From Dongia mobilis (lineage in GTDB: Bacteria > Pseudomonadota > Alphaproteobacteria > Dongiales > Dongiaceae): a DNA stretch of 64,000 bases. Below, piece by piece: positions 1 through 8,620 of this stretch. The stretch is from the NCBI RefSeq assembly GCF_004363235.1, contig NZ_SNYW01000010.1, positions 1 through 64,000 of the forward strand. Direction: 5' to 3'. Each line of letters opens with the position of its first letter. Within the stretch, counting starts at the first letter, position 1. A program made the position numbers and the translations under genes. The notes beneath the pieces were generated by a model. The model worked only from the letters and a program-made list of their open reading frames with translations, had not been told where the DNA came from and did no database searches.

Positions 1-102
1 CTGGACCTGGGTCACCCCCTGCGTCAGCGTCGCCCGCTCGACATCGCCCTCATGGGTAACGCCGGTGGTTTCGGTCGTGATGTTGGTGGTGTCGGTAGCC
101 AT
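1..102 (-). CDS. Partial CDS at left edge, N-terminal 34 residues, unknown function
   Basis: An open frame starts with ATG at 102 and runs leftward off the window with no stop. The first residues are MATDTTNITTETTG, rich in Thr, followed by an acidic stretch and a second Thr/Gln-containing stretch. A GGAG lies about 6 bases upstream on the minus strand, which supports the start. There is no signal peptide or membrane segment in the visible part. A Thr-rich non-hydrophobic start is seen in some large type-I-secreted adhesin-like proteins, but 34 residues are too few to assign a family. The frame is too short for confidence on its own. Confidence 0.45.
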   Translation of the reverse strand, partial: MATDTTNITTETTGVTHEGDVERATLTQGVTQVQ

Positions 103-409
103 GGCTCGCTCCAATCAGTCGGATGGACGTCGGATGGAGGGAAGCGCCTGGTGGCCAATTCGATGCGGCCGATGCCGCTTCCCCTCTGTGATGGAGTGAC
201 AATATGGCGCCGCTATCCCGGGCTCAACGCGAGCTAAGCCGGAAACGACATACAATCGTATGTGCAGGTTCGTTTTTTGGGAAAATTTGGAATAATTGCC
301 GCTGGCAATCGTACTGTTTTATCACCGCATTCAAGGCAAAGGCCGTCCTTGGGCAGGGCCGGCCTTGCGCGCGGTAGTGACGAGTCCAGGCTCGCCAGAA
401 GTCAAAAAA
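103..409. other. Gene-free stretch between the edge gene and the RHH-PAS gene
   Basis: About 300 bases with no convincing coding frame. It is upstream of the leftward edge gene and downstream of the leftward RHH-PAS gene, so it should hold the promoter of the edge gene. It contains the dyad at 248-263 and the more AT-rich run around 270-325. No clear stem-T-run terminator is seen after the RHH-PAS gene. Confidence 0.5.
248..263. promoter_or_regulatory. Dyad symmetry, candidate operator
   Basis: ACATAC and GTATGT are perfect inverted 6-base arms around a 4-base centre (AATC). The site lies about 145 bases upstream of the leftward edge gene in a non-coding stretch. It has the form of a binding site for a dimeric repressor, but the regulator is unknown and a dyad of this size can arise by chance. 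Confidence 0.3.
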
Positions 410-1075
410 TCAAGTCGTTTCAATCATTAGAACGTATGCCAGGTCGCCCTCGGCGCGGCGCAGGACGGGGCAGATATTGGCCTTTGCCATGATGAGTCGG
501 CCCGGACGCAGGCAGACGATGCGCGCCGGGAAGACCTGGTTCCTGCCACTGGAAAATTGCTGGACAATCTGCGCCAGGGGCAAGGACGACTTGACCTGGA
601 AGTACTGGTCGACCGGCTTGCCCACCAGGGCCGATTCGCCGAGGCCGAGCCATTTCTGCGCGGCGGCGTTGGCCTTGAGCATGACGCTCTGCCCGTTGGC
701 GACGAAGGTCGGCACCGGGCAGGCATCGGCAATCAGCGCCGCCGAGACACCCTGGCCGGACATGGATTGCTGCCGCGCGCGGTCTTCGAGATCGGCAATC
801 TGCTGCTTCAGTTCCGCCAGGCACTGGGCCCGCACGGTGGCCGAGAAATTGCCTTCGTGATTGGTCGCGACCGACAATTCGTCGACCAGCTGGTTGAGCC
901 GCATGCGGCGGCGGTTGGCGGCCTGTTCAAGTGCCGCCCAGGAAGCCTGGTCGAGCTTCAGGGAATAGCGGCGGCCACGATATTGCACGACCCGGTGCAC
1001 CAGCTTCGGATCGGGCAGCGCCTTGGCCAGATTGGATTGGGGCTGAGCGGCCGGGACTTCGTTCTGCAACTCCAT
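410..1075 (-). CDS. Ribbon-helix-helix / PAS domain protein
   Basis: 221 residues. Residues about 25-70 (LVHRVVQYRGRRYSLKLDQA and following) match the ribbon-helix-helix fold of the RHH_4 type found in alphaproteobacteria: a short beta strand followed by two helices ending near LNQLVDELS. Residues about 95-120 form a short helical linker, and the C-terminal 110 residues look like a PAS sensor domain (PVPTFVANGQSVMLKANAAA, then GLGESALVGKPVDQYF). The protein probably binds DNA as a dimer and senses a ligand or redox state; no ligand residues can be named. The ATG at 1075 is preceded by GAAAGG about 9 bases away. The frame stays open upstream to 1297, but that extension looks like non-coding translation. 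Confidence 0.7.
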   Translation of the reverse strand: MELQNEVPAAQPQSNLAKALPDPKLVHRVVQYRGRRYSLKLDQASWAALEQAANRRRMRLNQLVDELSVATNHEGNFSATVRAQCLAELKQQIADLEDRARQQSMSGQGVSAALIADACPVPTFVANGQSVMLKANAAAQKWLGLGESALVGKPVDQYFQVKSSLPLAQIVQQFSSGRNQVFPARIVCLRPGRLIMAKANICPVLRRAEGDLAYVLMIETT

Positions 1076-1462
1076 ACCTTGCGACCTTTCTTGTGTCTGT
1101 CTTCTTGGCCCTAACCCGCCTGCCCCTGACCGCGGCCAGCTCGGCGCAGTCCATCGGCAGAGGTTCGGCAATAACCGCAGGGTGCCCCAGTTGGCAGCAA
1201 ACCCGATTGCCGCCGCCCCCGATTCGCCTTCCACTGGGGAAGGCCGCGCCGGCATGCTTCCCCATTCCGGACGCGTCACCCGCCGAGACATGGCCACAGT
1301 CTACCAAACCGGAGCAGCCACGCACCCAGGGGACACACACGACAGTGTGACACAAAACCGGGCGGCCTGGCTAGACTCTCATTTCCGCTTTTAGCTCTCC
1401 CCGGCAACTGACTAGAATGCCGCCAGAAATTTTTCCTTCAGATTTTGATCCAGGGGATCCCG
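1076..1462. other. Divergent intergenic region
   Basis: Nearly 390 bases between the leftward RHH-PAS gene and the rightward small protein at 1463. Open frames crossing it are low-complexity shadows. TAGAAT at 1413-1418 resembles a -10 box and has TTTAGC 17 bases upstream (a weak -35), a possible promoter for the gene at 1463. No RNA gene or strong hairpin was recognised. Confidence 0.4.
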
Positions 1463-1807
1463 ATGCCATTCGTGAAGCGCGACCAGGAAGGACGTGTTGC
1501 TGCGATCTTCCGTGAAAAGGCATCCGAGGCCGAGGAATATTTACCCCCGGATCACGCCGAGGTGGTCGATTTCCTGCGCGAGACGACGGATGCAGACAAG
1601 TCCAGCATGCTGCAATCCGATCTGGAAATGATCCGTGTGTATGAGGATCTCACCGATATCCTGATCGGCAAGAACATCGTCATGCTGACGGATTTCCCGC
1701 CGGCGGCGCAGGAGAAGCTGATTCGCCGCAAGCGGCTGCGCTCCTCCCTGAGCCCGATCACCGAATTGCTCGGCGGCTCCGACCAGGAAGAGGAAGATTT
1801 GCTTTAG
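1463..1807 (+). CDS. Small conserved hypothetical protein
   Basis: 114 residues, acidic, no signal peptide or membrane segment. It begins MPFVKRDQEGRVAAIFREKA, a start I associate with a small conserved proteobacterial family that is often, without good reason, labelled 'tryptophan synthase subunit beta-like'; I see no PLP-binding motif and would not carry that name over. The middle is predicted helical, followed by a basic patch (LIRRKRLRSS) and an acidic tail (DQEEEDLL). ATG at 1463 has AGGGGA about 6 bases upstream, better than the in-frame ATG at 1445. Function unknown. Confidence 0.7.
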   Translation: MPFVKRDQEGRVAAIFREKASEAEEYLPPDHAEVVDFLRETTDADKSSMLQSDLEMIRVYEDLTDILIGKNIVMLTDFPPAAQEKLIRRKRLRSSLSPITELLGGSDQEEEDLL

Positions 1808-1857
1808 GCTACGAAGGTGGGGATAGCCGGGCGTCCGCCGATGGCCAAGCCGCGACG

Positions 1858-2190
1858 CTAGACCGTCGCGTGGTCGACCGAGATGCTGAGGCCGGGCGAG
1901 TAGTACAGCTTGGTACCGTCCTCGAACACCCAGTATTGCAGGCCCTTCACATCGATCCCGCCATCGGTGATGTGCGATTCGGCGATGCCGCTTTCCAGCA
2001 GCCGCAACTCGGTCACGATGTTGAGGCCCGGATCGTCCCCCTCGTTGAGGATGACGATCTCGCCATTCGCATCCGGCAGCAGATCAGACAGGTTGAGGGT
2101 CAGGGCATCATCGGGTGCCGCCATCAAGGGTGCCGCTTCCGACCTGCTCGCGTCTTCAACCTGTGAATCGTTCATTTCCGCCTGACTCAT
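1858..2190 (-). CDS. Small acidic hypothetical protein
   Basis: About 110 residues, strongly acidic. The segment LTLNLSDLLPDANGEIVILN followed by VKGLQYWVFEDGTKLYYSPG looks like a short beta-rich domain reminiscent of tail segments of large secreted repeat proteins, but with no glycine-rich calcium repeats. No signal peptide. The start is uncertain: ATG at 2190, 2202 or 2175 and TTG at 2232 are all in frame and none has a strong ribosome-binding site; 2175 has AGGCGGAA just upstream. It is separated from its neighbours and no function can be given. Confidence 0.5.
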   Translation of the reverse strand: MSQAEMNDSQVEDASRSEAAPLMAAPDDALTLNLSDLLPDANGEIVILNEGDDPGLNIVTELRLLESGIAESHITDGGIDVKGLQYWVFEDGTKLYYSPGLSISVDHATV

Positions 2191-2531
2191 CTCTGCGCCC
2201 ATCCCATCTTTTGCGCTCTCGCGCCGTCCCAATTGCGCCGGATAAGTTAAAATCCCAGATAAAAGCTAATCGAATCGATTCTACTGCGCAATCCCCTCAC
2301 CAAAATGGCAGCGCCGGCTCACGCGCCGAGACTTTACATCAATTTTCTCATTCAACATATTGATATTAAAATATCATTACAAAAAACTCACCCTTTAGAT
2401 CGATCCGCATTCGCTAGGACAAAAATGTGAGTTTTTAGTAAAAATGACAGCCGGGAGTCGCGGCAAAGGTTGAGTCCACCCCCGACTTCGCCTCATTATC
2501 GCAAATACTTAATGTACGGGAATCAGGCGGC
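2191..2531. other. AT-rich divergent promoter region
   Basis: About 340 bases between the leftward acidic protein and the rightward cyclic-di-GMP enzyme. The part from 2330 to 2400 is strikingly AT-rich for this genome and includes the dyad at 2362-2375. It most likely carries promoters for both flanking genes. No RNA gene is recognised. Confidence 0.45.
2362..2375. promoter_or_regulatory. AT-rich dyad, candidate operator
   Basis: GATATT and AATATC are perfect inverted arms around a 2-base centre. The site sits in the most AT-rich part of the intergenic region, about 155 bases upstream of the CHASE2-GGDEF-EAL gene. Possible repressor or activator site; no regulator can be named. Confidence 0.3.
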
Positions 2532-5500
2532 GTGGATCAGGTTTCACAGCAGGAGCAGGCGTCGCCACACCGTCAGGCTCGACCGGCCAAGCCGGGCGGG
2601 AAGGCCCGGCGCGTTGGACCCACCCAGCTTGCTGCCGTCGTCCTCATCCTCCTGGTCGCACTGGCACATCTCATGGCGCCGGATCAATTGGAGCGGATGG
2701 AGCGCCTGCTGCTCGACTGGCGCTTCCTGATCCGCGGGCCCGAGGCGCCGAGCGGCGACGTGGTCATTGTCGCCTATGACGAGGTGTCGATCCGCCATTT
2801 CGGCCGCTGGCCTCCCAGCCGGACCCTCCTGGCCGAGGCGATCGACCGGGTCAGCGCCGAAGGCGCTGCTGCCATTGCACTCGACTATCTGTTTCTCGAA
2901 CCACAACAATCGGCCAGTCACGAGATCCGCGATTTCCTGGGACGCGTGATCACCGGCTTGCCAGGCGACGATCCGCTGCGCGCCGAGGCCCGGCGCATTG
3001 CCGAAGACGATGCGGCAGACCGCCGCCTTGCGGATTCGATTGCGCGTGCGGGCAATGTCGTCCTCGCCTTCGCCTATTCGCCGGATGCCGGAATAGCCGA
3101 GATTCCCGACGAGGTGGTCGATTGGGCCATCGTCCGGAACAGCGGCGCCTGCGCCCAGCCGAACGTCGTCGAGATCGCCGCCAGATTGCAGGCGCCGATC
3201 CCAAGTCTGGCGGGGTCCGCGGCACTGGGCGGCAATGTAAACGTAAATTTCGATGTCGATGGCGCGCCGCGCTTCGAATTCATGACATCCGCCATCGATG
3301 GATATTGCTTTGCCCCGCTGTCGCTGGCAGGGACCGCGGTCATGCGGGAAATTCCGTGGACCGAGGTCGGCGTCGCCTTTGGCCAGCATGTGTCGCTGGC
3401 CGGCAGCGAGGTCGCCATCGACCTGGAAAACCAGGTCATGGTGAATTACTTCGGCCCCGGTGGAACCATCCGGACATTTTCTTTCGGCGACGTCATCAGC
3501 GGCCGACTGCCGTTGAACGTTTTCGACGGCAAACTGGTCTTCTTTGGCACCAATTTCCTCGGCGGCACGGACCAGTTCCGCTCGCCCTTCGACCTTACCC
3601 TGTCGGGGGTCGAGCGGCACGCCACCATCGCGGAACGGCTGCTGCATGGCGGCAGCATCGTGCGCCCGGCCGGTTCCCTCTATCTCAGCCTTGCCGCCAT
3701 CCTGGTCCTGGGCGGCCTCGCTGCCTTCCTCGCCCGCAAGCTGGCGGCCGGGCCTGGCGTCGCGGCCAATGCCGGCCTGGCGCTGGGCTGGTTCGTGGCG
3801 AGCTACGTCGCACTGTTCCCATTCGGCATCTGGGTCAATGCCCTCTACCCCATCGCCGCGATCCTGCTCGGCACCGCCCTGCAGATTGCCGTACGGGCCG
3901 TCGAGGAGGAGCGCCAGCGACGCGCGGCACAAGCCGATCTCTTGCGGAGCGAAGAGCGCTATGCCCTGGCCGCGCGCGGCGCCAATGACGGATTGTGGGA
4001 TTGGGACATGCTGGCTGGCACCTTCTATACCAGCCCGCGCTGGCAACAGATGCTGGGCCTGCGCGCCGAGCGCATGTCCAATCTGCCGGGCGACTGGTTC
4101 GACCGCGTGCACCGGGACGACATCGATATCCTGCGGGCTGCAATTGACGCGCATCTCAGCGGCTCGTCAGCGCATCTGGAGCAAGAGCTGCGCATGCGCC
4201 ATGCCGATGGCGAGGACCGCTGGGTTACGGTGCGCGGCATGGCTGTGCGCGATGCGGACGGGCGCGCCGCCCGCTTCGCCGGTTCGATGACCGATATCAC
4301 GGCGCGCAAACTGGCCGAGCGGCAGTTGATGTTCAACGCGCTGCATTCGCATTTGACCGGCCTGCCCAACCGCGCCCTGCTGATCGACCGCACGGACCAG
4401 GCACTGCAGTTGTGGTCGCGCGACCGGAATGCTGACGTGATCCTGGCGGTGCTGGATCTCGACCGCTTCGGGCATTTCAACGAGAGCCTTGGCCAGAGGG
4501 TCGGCGACGACATCCTCATCATGCTAGCGCGCAACCTTGAGGCGGTGATGCGGCCGGACGATACCCTGGCCCATCTAGGCGAGGACGAGTTCGCCATCAC
4601 GCGCTTTGCTGCCGGCAATGTCGAGGCGCAGGTCGAGGAACTGATCGCAACGCTGAAATCCGTTCTTGGCCAGCGGCTGGAGATCGGCGACCGGCTGCTG
4701 GAGATCGAGGCCTCGATCGGCGTCGTGATTGCGTCCCAGGCGGCCGGTGCCGCCGCCGATGAATTGCTGCGCGATGCCAACCTGGCGCTCTACCGGGCCA
4801 AGGCGCAGGGGCGCAACCAGGTGGTCCGCTTCGAACCCAGCATGCATCAATCCGCCATGAAGCGGTTCGGGCTGGAAGCCGATCTGAAACGCGCAATCGC
4901 GGCCGGTGACCAGCTGGAACTTTTCTACCAGCCGATCATCGAACTGAAGGACGGCCGCCTGCACGGTTTCGAGGCACTCATCCGCTGGCGCCATCCGGAG
5001 CGCGGCATGATCTCGCCGGTCGATTTCATCCCGCTGGCGGAAGACACCGACATGATCGTGGAGATCGGCCGCCGCTCGATCATGGAGGCCGCCCGCCAGA
5101 TCGCCGCCTGGATGCCCGCCGAAGGCGATCCGCCCCAGATCGCGGTGAACGTCTCGGGCAAGCAGTTCATGGCAGCCGGGCTGCTCGAGGATATCGAGCG
5201 CACGCTGCAAAAGACGGGCATTCCCAAAGGATCGCTGAAACTGGAAGTGACCGAAAGCCTCATCATGGACAACCCGGAGCGCACGGCCGAGATCCTGCGC
5301 AAGGTGATCACGATGGGCTGCAAGGTGTCGATCGACGATTTCGGCACCGGCTATTCGTCATTGAGTCATCTGCACCGCTTTCCCTTCAACACGCTGAAGA
5401 TCGATCGCTCCTTCGTCATGCGCATTGCCGAAAGCCGTGAGGGACTGGAGATCGTGCGCGTCATCTCCAGCCTTGCGCACATCCTTGAACGCGACGTCGT

Positions 5501-5651
5501 GGCGGAAGGCGTCGAAACGGAGGAACAGGCCGCCCTCCTCGCCAAACTCGGCATCCAGTATGGCCAGGGCTATTTCTGGTCGAAGCCGCTGCCGGCCACC
5601 GAGGCCTCCGTGTTCCTGGCCAAGAACCGGCAGAAGTTCCAGAAAAGCTAG
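2532..5651 (+). CDS. CHASE2-PAS-GGDEF-EAL membrane protein (cyclic-di-GMP phosphodiesterase)
   Basis: 1039 residues. Order: short cytoplasmic N-terminus, membrane segment about 32-49, periplasmic CHASE2 sensor about 55-345, two or three further membrane segments about 375-450, PAS domain about 475-595, GGDEF domain about 600-760 and EAL domain about 785-1030. The GGDEF signature is degenerate (GEDEF, residues 683-687), so cyclase activity is doubtful and a regulatory GTP-binding role is likely. The EAL domain keeps EAL (814-816), the NVS asparagine, the TES glutamate, DDFGTGYSS (935-943), EGVE and QGY, so it should hydrolyse c-di-GMP. The start is GTG at 2532 with AGGCGG just upstream. It probably couples a periplasmic signal to c-di-GMP level. 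Confidence 0.9.
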   Translation: MDQVSQQEQASPHRQARPAKPGGKARRVGPTQLAAVVLILLVALAHLMAPDQLERMERLLLDWRFLIRGPEAPSGDVVIVAYDEVSIRHFGRWPPSRTLLAEAIDRVSAEGAAAIALDYLFLEPQQSASHEIRDFLGRVITGLPGDDPLRAEARRIAEDDAADRRLADSIARAGNVVLAFAYSPDAGIAEIPDEVVDWAIVRNSGACAQPNVVEIAARLQAPIPSLAGSAALGGNVNVNFDVDGAPRFEFMTSAIDGYCFAPLSLAGTAVMREIPWTEVGVAFGQHVSLAGSEVAIDLENQVMVNYFGPGGTIRTFSFGDVISGRLPLNVFDGKLVFFGTNFLGGTDQFRSPFDLTLSGVERHATIAERLLHGGSIVRPAGSLYLSLAAILVLGGLAAFLARKLAAGPGVAANAGLALGWFVASYVALFPFGIWVNALYPIAAILLGTALQIAVRAVEEERQRRAAQADLLRSEERYALAARGANDGLWDWDMLAGTFYTSPRWQQMLGLRAERMSNLPGDWFDRVHRDDIDILRAAIDAHLSGSSAHLEQELRMRHADGEDRWVTVRGMAVRDADGRAARFAGSMTDITARKLAERQLMFNALHSHLTGLPNRALLIDRTDQALQLWSRDRNADVILAVLDLDRFGHFNESLGQRVGDDILIMLARNLEAVMRPDDTLAHLGEDEFAITRFAAGNVEAQVEELIATLKSVLGQRLEIGDRLLEIEASIGVVIASQAAGAAADELLRDANLALYRAKAQGRNQVVRFEPSMHQSAMKRFGLEADLKRAIAAGDQLELFYQPIIELKDGRLHGFEALIRWRHPERGMISPVDFIPLAEDTDMIVEIGRRSIMEAARQIAAWMPAEGDPPQIAVNVSGKQFMAAGLLEDIERTLQKTGIPKGSLKLEVTESLIMDNPERTAEILRKVITMGCKVSIDDFGTGYSSLSHLHRFPFNTLKIDRSFVMRIAESREGLEIVRVISSLAHILERDVVAEGVETEEQAALLAKLGIQYGQGYFWSKPLPATEASVFLAKNRQKFQKS

Positions 5652-5707
5652 CAACCCTGTCGCCGCAGCGAAGCCCGTGCTACGGTCAACGGGCAAGGAG
5701 ACGCGGC

Positions 5708-7417
5708 ATGGGCAATCAACGGCAACAGATCGAGCGCGGCATAGACCAGGGCCTGGGTCGCGAGGCAGCCGATCTGGTCATCAAGAACACGCGCTTCCTC
5801 AATGTCGTCACCGGCGAGATCGCGCAGGGCGACATCGCAATCTGCGGCACGCGCATCGTCGGCACCTATGACAACTATCGCGGCCGGCGTGAGATCGATG
5901 GGCGCCGCCTCGTCGCCGTGCCCGGCTTCGTCGATTGCCACCTGCATGTGGAATCGAGCCTGGTCGGACCGGCCGAATTCGACCGCTGCGCCCTGCCGCG
6001 CGGAACCACCACCGCCATCTGCGACCCGCACGAGATGTGCAACGTGCTGGGCCGCACGGGCCTCGAGTTTTTCCTGGCGAGCGCCGAGACGACGGCGATG
6101 GATCTGAGGGTACAGCTCTCCTCCTGCGTGCCGGCGACACATCTGGAGACCGCCGGCGCGACGCTGGCGGCAACCGACCTGGTGCCCTACCGGCAGCAAC
6201 CCAAGGTGATCGGCCTTGCCGAATTCATGAACGCGCCCGGCATCTTCCGCAAGGTGCCGGAAGTGATCGACAAGATCGAGGCATTCTGGGGGGCCCATAT
6301 CGACGGCCATGCGCCGTTGATGAAGGGCTACGAACTTAATGCCTATCTTGCCTGCGGCATCCGCAACTGCCACGAGACCACGAGCGAGGCCGAGGCCTGG
6401 GAGAAGCTCAGGAAGGGCATGCAGGTCTTCATCCGCGAAGGCAGTGCCTGCAAGGATCTGCACGCGCTTGCACCCATCATCAATACGCGGACCGCGCCAT
6501 TCCTGGGTTTCTGCACCGACGACCGCAACCCGCTCGACATCGCCGAGGAAGGCCATATCGATTTTCTGATCCGGGGTGCCATCAAGGCGGGTGCGCCCAT
6601 GGCCGATGTCTACCGGATGGCGTCGTGGTCGGCGGCGCGCGGCTTCGGCCTGGCCGATCGCGGCCTTATCGCGCCGGGCCAACGCGCCGATATCGTCCTC
6701 CTTGGCGATCTTGACGATTGTGCGGTGGTTCAGGTCATCGCCGGCGGCCGCATCGTCGATGACGAACTTTTCGCGGCGCGTGCCTCGGTGCCGCTGGTCG
6801 GCTACAATTCGGTCAAACTGAGAAAGGTCGATGCCACGGATTTCCGGGTGCCGGCCAGCGGTCCGACCGGGCCGGTGATCGGCCTGCGCGAGGGGCAGGT
6901 GCTGACCGACTTCCTCACTCTTACGCTGCCCTATCGCAACGGCGAGCGCCTGGTGGACATTGCCCAGGATGTCATCAAGGTCTGTGTGCTGGAACGTCAC
7001 GGACGCCGCGGCAGCATCGGCCGCGGCTTCGTCAAGGGGTTGCAGCTGCGGCGTGGTGCTATCGCCTCGTCGATCGGCCATGACAGCCATAATGTGTGTG
7101 TGGTCGGCAGCGAGGATGCGGATATGGCGCTGGCCGTCAACCGGCTGATCGAACTCGGTGGCGGCTTTGTCCTCGCCGAGGGTGGCAAGGTGCTGTCGGA
7201 GATGGCCTTGCCGCTGGCCGGCCTCATGAGCGACCAGAGCTTCGAGAGCGTCGCTGCCCAGATCAGGGAACTGCGCCGCACCGTGCGCCACCTTGGCTGC
7301 CTGGTGGCCGAACCCTTCCTGCAGATGGCTTTCCTGCCGCTGCCCGTTATTCCACACCTCAAGATCACCGATCTCGGCCTGGTGGATGTGGACAAGTTCG
7401 AATTGCTGGCCGCCTGA
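5708..7417 (+). CDS. ade: Adenine deaminase
   Basis: 569 residues, the usual length for Ade. It hydrolyses adenine to hypoxanthine and ammonia in purine salvage, using a binuclear metal centre. The amidohydrolase metal motif is HLH (residues 78-80, in VDCHLHVESS). CDPHEMCN and the later FCTDDRNP segment are typical of this family, as is the C-terminal beta-rich domain with SIGHDSHN. AAGGAG lies 8-9 bases before the ATG. It stands 56 bases after the EAL gene and before cysK, and shows no obvious functional link to either. Confidence 0.93.
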   Translation: MGNQRQQIERGIDQGLGREAADLVIKNTRFLNVVTGEIAQGDIAICGTRIVGTYDNYRGRREIDGRRLVAVPGFVDCHLHVESSLVGPAEFDRCALPRGTTTAICDPHEMCNVLGRTGLEFFLASAETTAMDLRVQLSSCVPATHLETAGATLAATDLVPYRQQPKVIGLAEFMNAPGIFRKVPEVIDKIEAFWGAHIDGHAPLMKGYELNAYLACGIRNCHETTSEAEAWEKLRKGMQVFIREGSACKDLHALAPIINTRTAPFLGFCTDDRNPLDIAEEGHIDFLIRGAIKAGAPMADVYRMASWSAARGFGLADRGLIAPGQRADIVLLGDLDDCAVVQVIAGGRIVDDELFAARASVPLVGYNSVKLRKVDATDFRVPASGPTGPVIGLREGQVLTDFLTLTLPYRNGERLVDIAQDVIKVCVLERHGRRGSIGRGFVKGLQLRRGAIASSIGHDSHNVCVVGSEDADMALAVNRLIELGGGFVLAEGGKVLSEMALPLAGLMSDQSFESVAAQIRELRRTVRHLGCLVAEPFLQMAFLPLPVIPHLKITDLGLVDVDKFELLAA

Positions 7418-7533
7418 GGCCAGGCAATCGAGACCAGCCAGCAGGCGCCAGAAACCGACCTGCGGTGACCCTTGATCCCCCCCGGCAAAGCGCCTAGGTT
7501 TCACACCAAGAAACGCATTCCGCGAGGATCGAG

Positions 7534-8532
7534 ATGGATTACCGTGACGGCTTCGTCGACACGATCGGCAACACCCCCCTGATCAAGCTGAAAAAGGCAT
7601 CGGAAATCACCGGCTGCACTATCCTGGGCAAGGCGGAATTCCTCAATCCCGGCGGGTCGGTAAAGGATCGTGCGGCACTGGCCATCATCCAGGACGCGGA
7701 ACAGAAGGGGCTTATTCGCAAGGGCGGCCTGATCGTCGAGGGCACCGCCGGCAACACCGGAATTGGTTTGGCGCTGGTCGGCAATGCGCGCGGCTACAAG
7801 ACCCTCATCGTCATTCCCGAAACGCAAAGCCAGGAGAAGAAGGACATGCTGCGCCTCGCCGGCGCGGAACTCCGGGAAGTGCCGGCCCTGCCCTACAAGG
7901 ATCCGGGCAATTACGTGCGCGCCTCGGAAACCATTGCCGAGGAATTGAAGGACACCAACCCCAATGGCGTGATCTGGGCCAACCAGTTCGACAATGTGGC
8001 CAATCGCCAGGGGCATTATCGCACCACCGGCCCGGAAATTTGGCGACAGACCGACGGCAAGGTCGACGGATTCATCTGTGCGGTCGGCACCGGCGGCACG
8101 CTGGCAGGCATCTCGATGTTCCTCAAGGATCAGAACAAGAACGTCAAGATAGGCCTCGCCGATCCGGAAGGTGCTGCGCTCTATTCCTATTTCAAGACCG
8201 GAGAGCTCAAGGCATCCGGCTCCTCGATCACCGAAGGCATCGGCCAGGGCCGCATCACGAAGAACATCGAAGGGACGCCGGTCGACTTCCCCTGCCAAAT
8301 CCCGGATGCCGAAGCGCTGCCGATCGTGTTCGATCTGCTGAAAGAGGAAGGGCTCTGCCTCGGCGGCTCCAGCGGCATCAATGTCGCCGGCGCCATTCGC
8401 CTTGCCAGGGAATTGGGTCCGGGCCACACCATCGTGACCGTGCTGTGTGACTTCGGGACACGCTACCAGTCCAAGCTGTTCAACCCGGCCTTCCTGGTTG
8501 GCAAGGGACTGCCGACGCCGGGCTGGCTCTAG
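7534..8532 (+). CDS. cysK: Cysteine synthase A (O-acetylserine sulfhydrylase)
   Basis: 332 residues, PLP-dependent fold type II. It makes L-cysteine from O-acetylserine and sulfide. The PLP lysine is K44 in NPGGSVKDR, the substrate loop is EGTAGNTGIG (70-79), and the phosphate-binding GTGGTL motif and the C-terminal GGSSGIN segment are present. It links functionally to the sulfate-assimilation genes at 25.6-29 kb but lies apart from them. There is no CBS regulatory domain, so cystathionine beta-synthase is less likely, although fold-type-II enzymes can be confused. Confidence 0.9.
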   Translation: MDYRDGFVDTIGNTPLIKLKKASEITGCTILGKAEFLNPGGSVKDRAALAIIQDAEQKGLIRKGGLIVEGTAGNTGIGLALVGNARGYKTLIVIPETQSQEKKDMLRLAGAELREVPALPYKDPGNYVRASETIAEELKDTNPNGVIWANQFDNVANRQGHYRTTGPEIWRQTDGKVDGFICAVGTGGTLAGISMFLKDQNKNVKIGLADPEGAALYSYFKTGELKASGSSITEGIGQGRITKNIEGTPVDFPCQIPDAEALPIVFDLLKEEGLCLGGSSGINVAGAIRLARELGPGHTIVTVLCDFGTRYQSKLFNPAFLVGKGLPTPGWL

Positions 8533-8620
8533 GCCGAAATCGTCCCCGCACAATCCCCCGTCTTGACCGAGTACCGCCCGCATTTATGATCGGGACCGCA
8601 ACGAAAAGAAGACGGCCGGG

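Noticed and set aside
2544-4154. Long minus-strand open frame opposite the CHASE2-GGDEF-EAL gene
   Set aside because: Shadow of the real gene: high-GC codon use leaves antisense frames open; no domain pattern in its translation.
5648-7504. 618-codon minus-strand frame opposite adenine deaminase
   Set aside because: The plus-strand protein is a full-length recognisable enzyme; the antisense translation has no motif.
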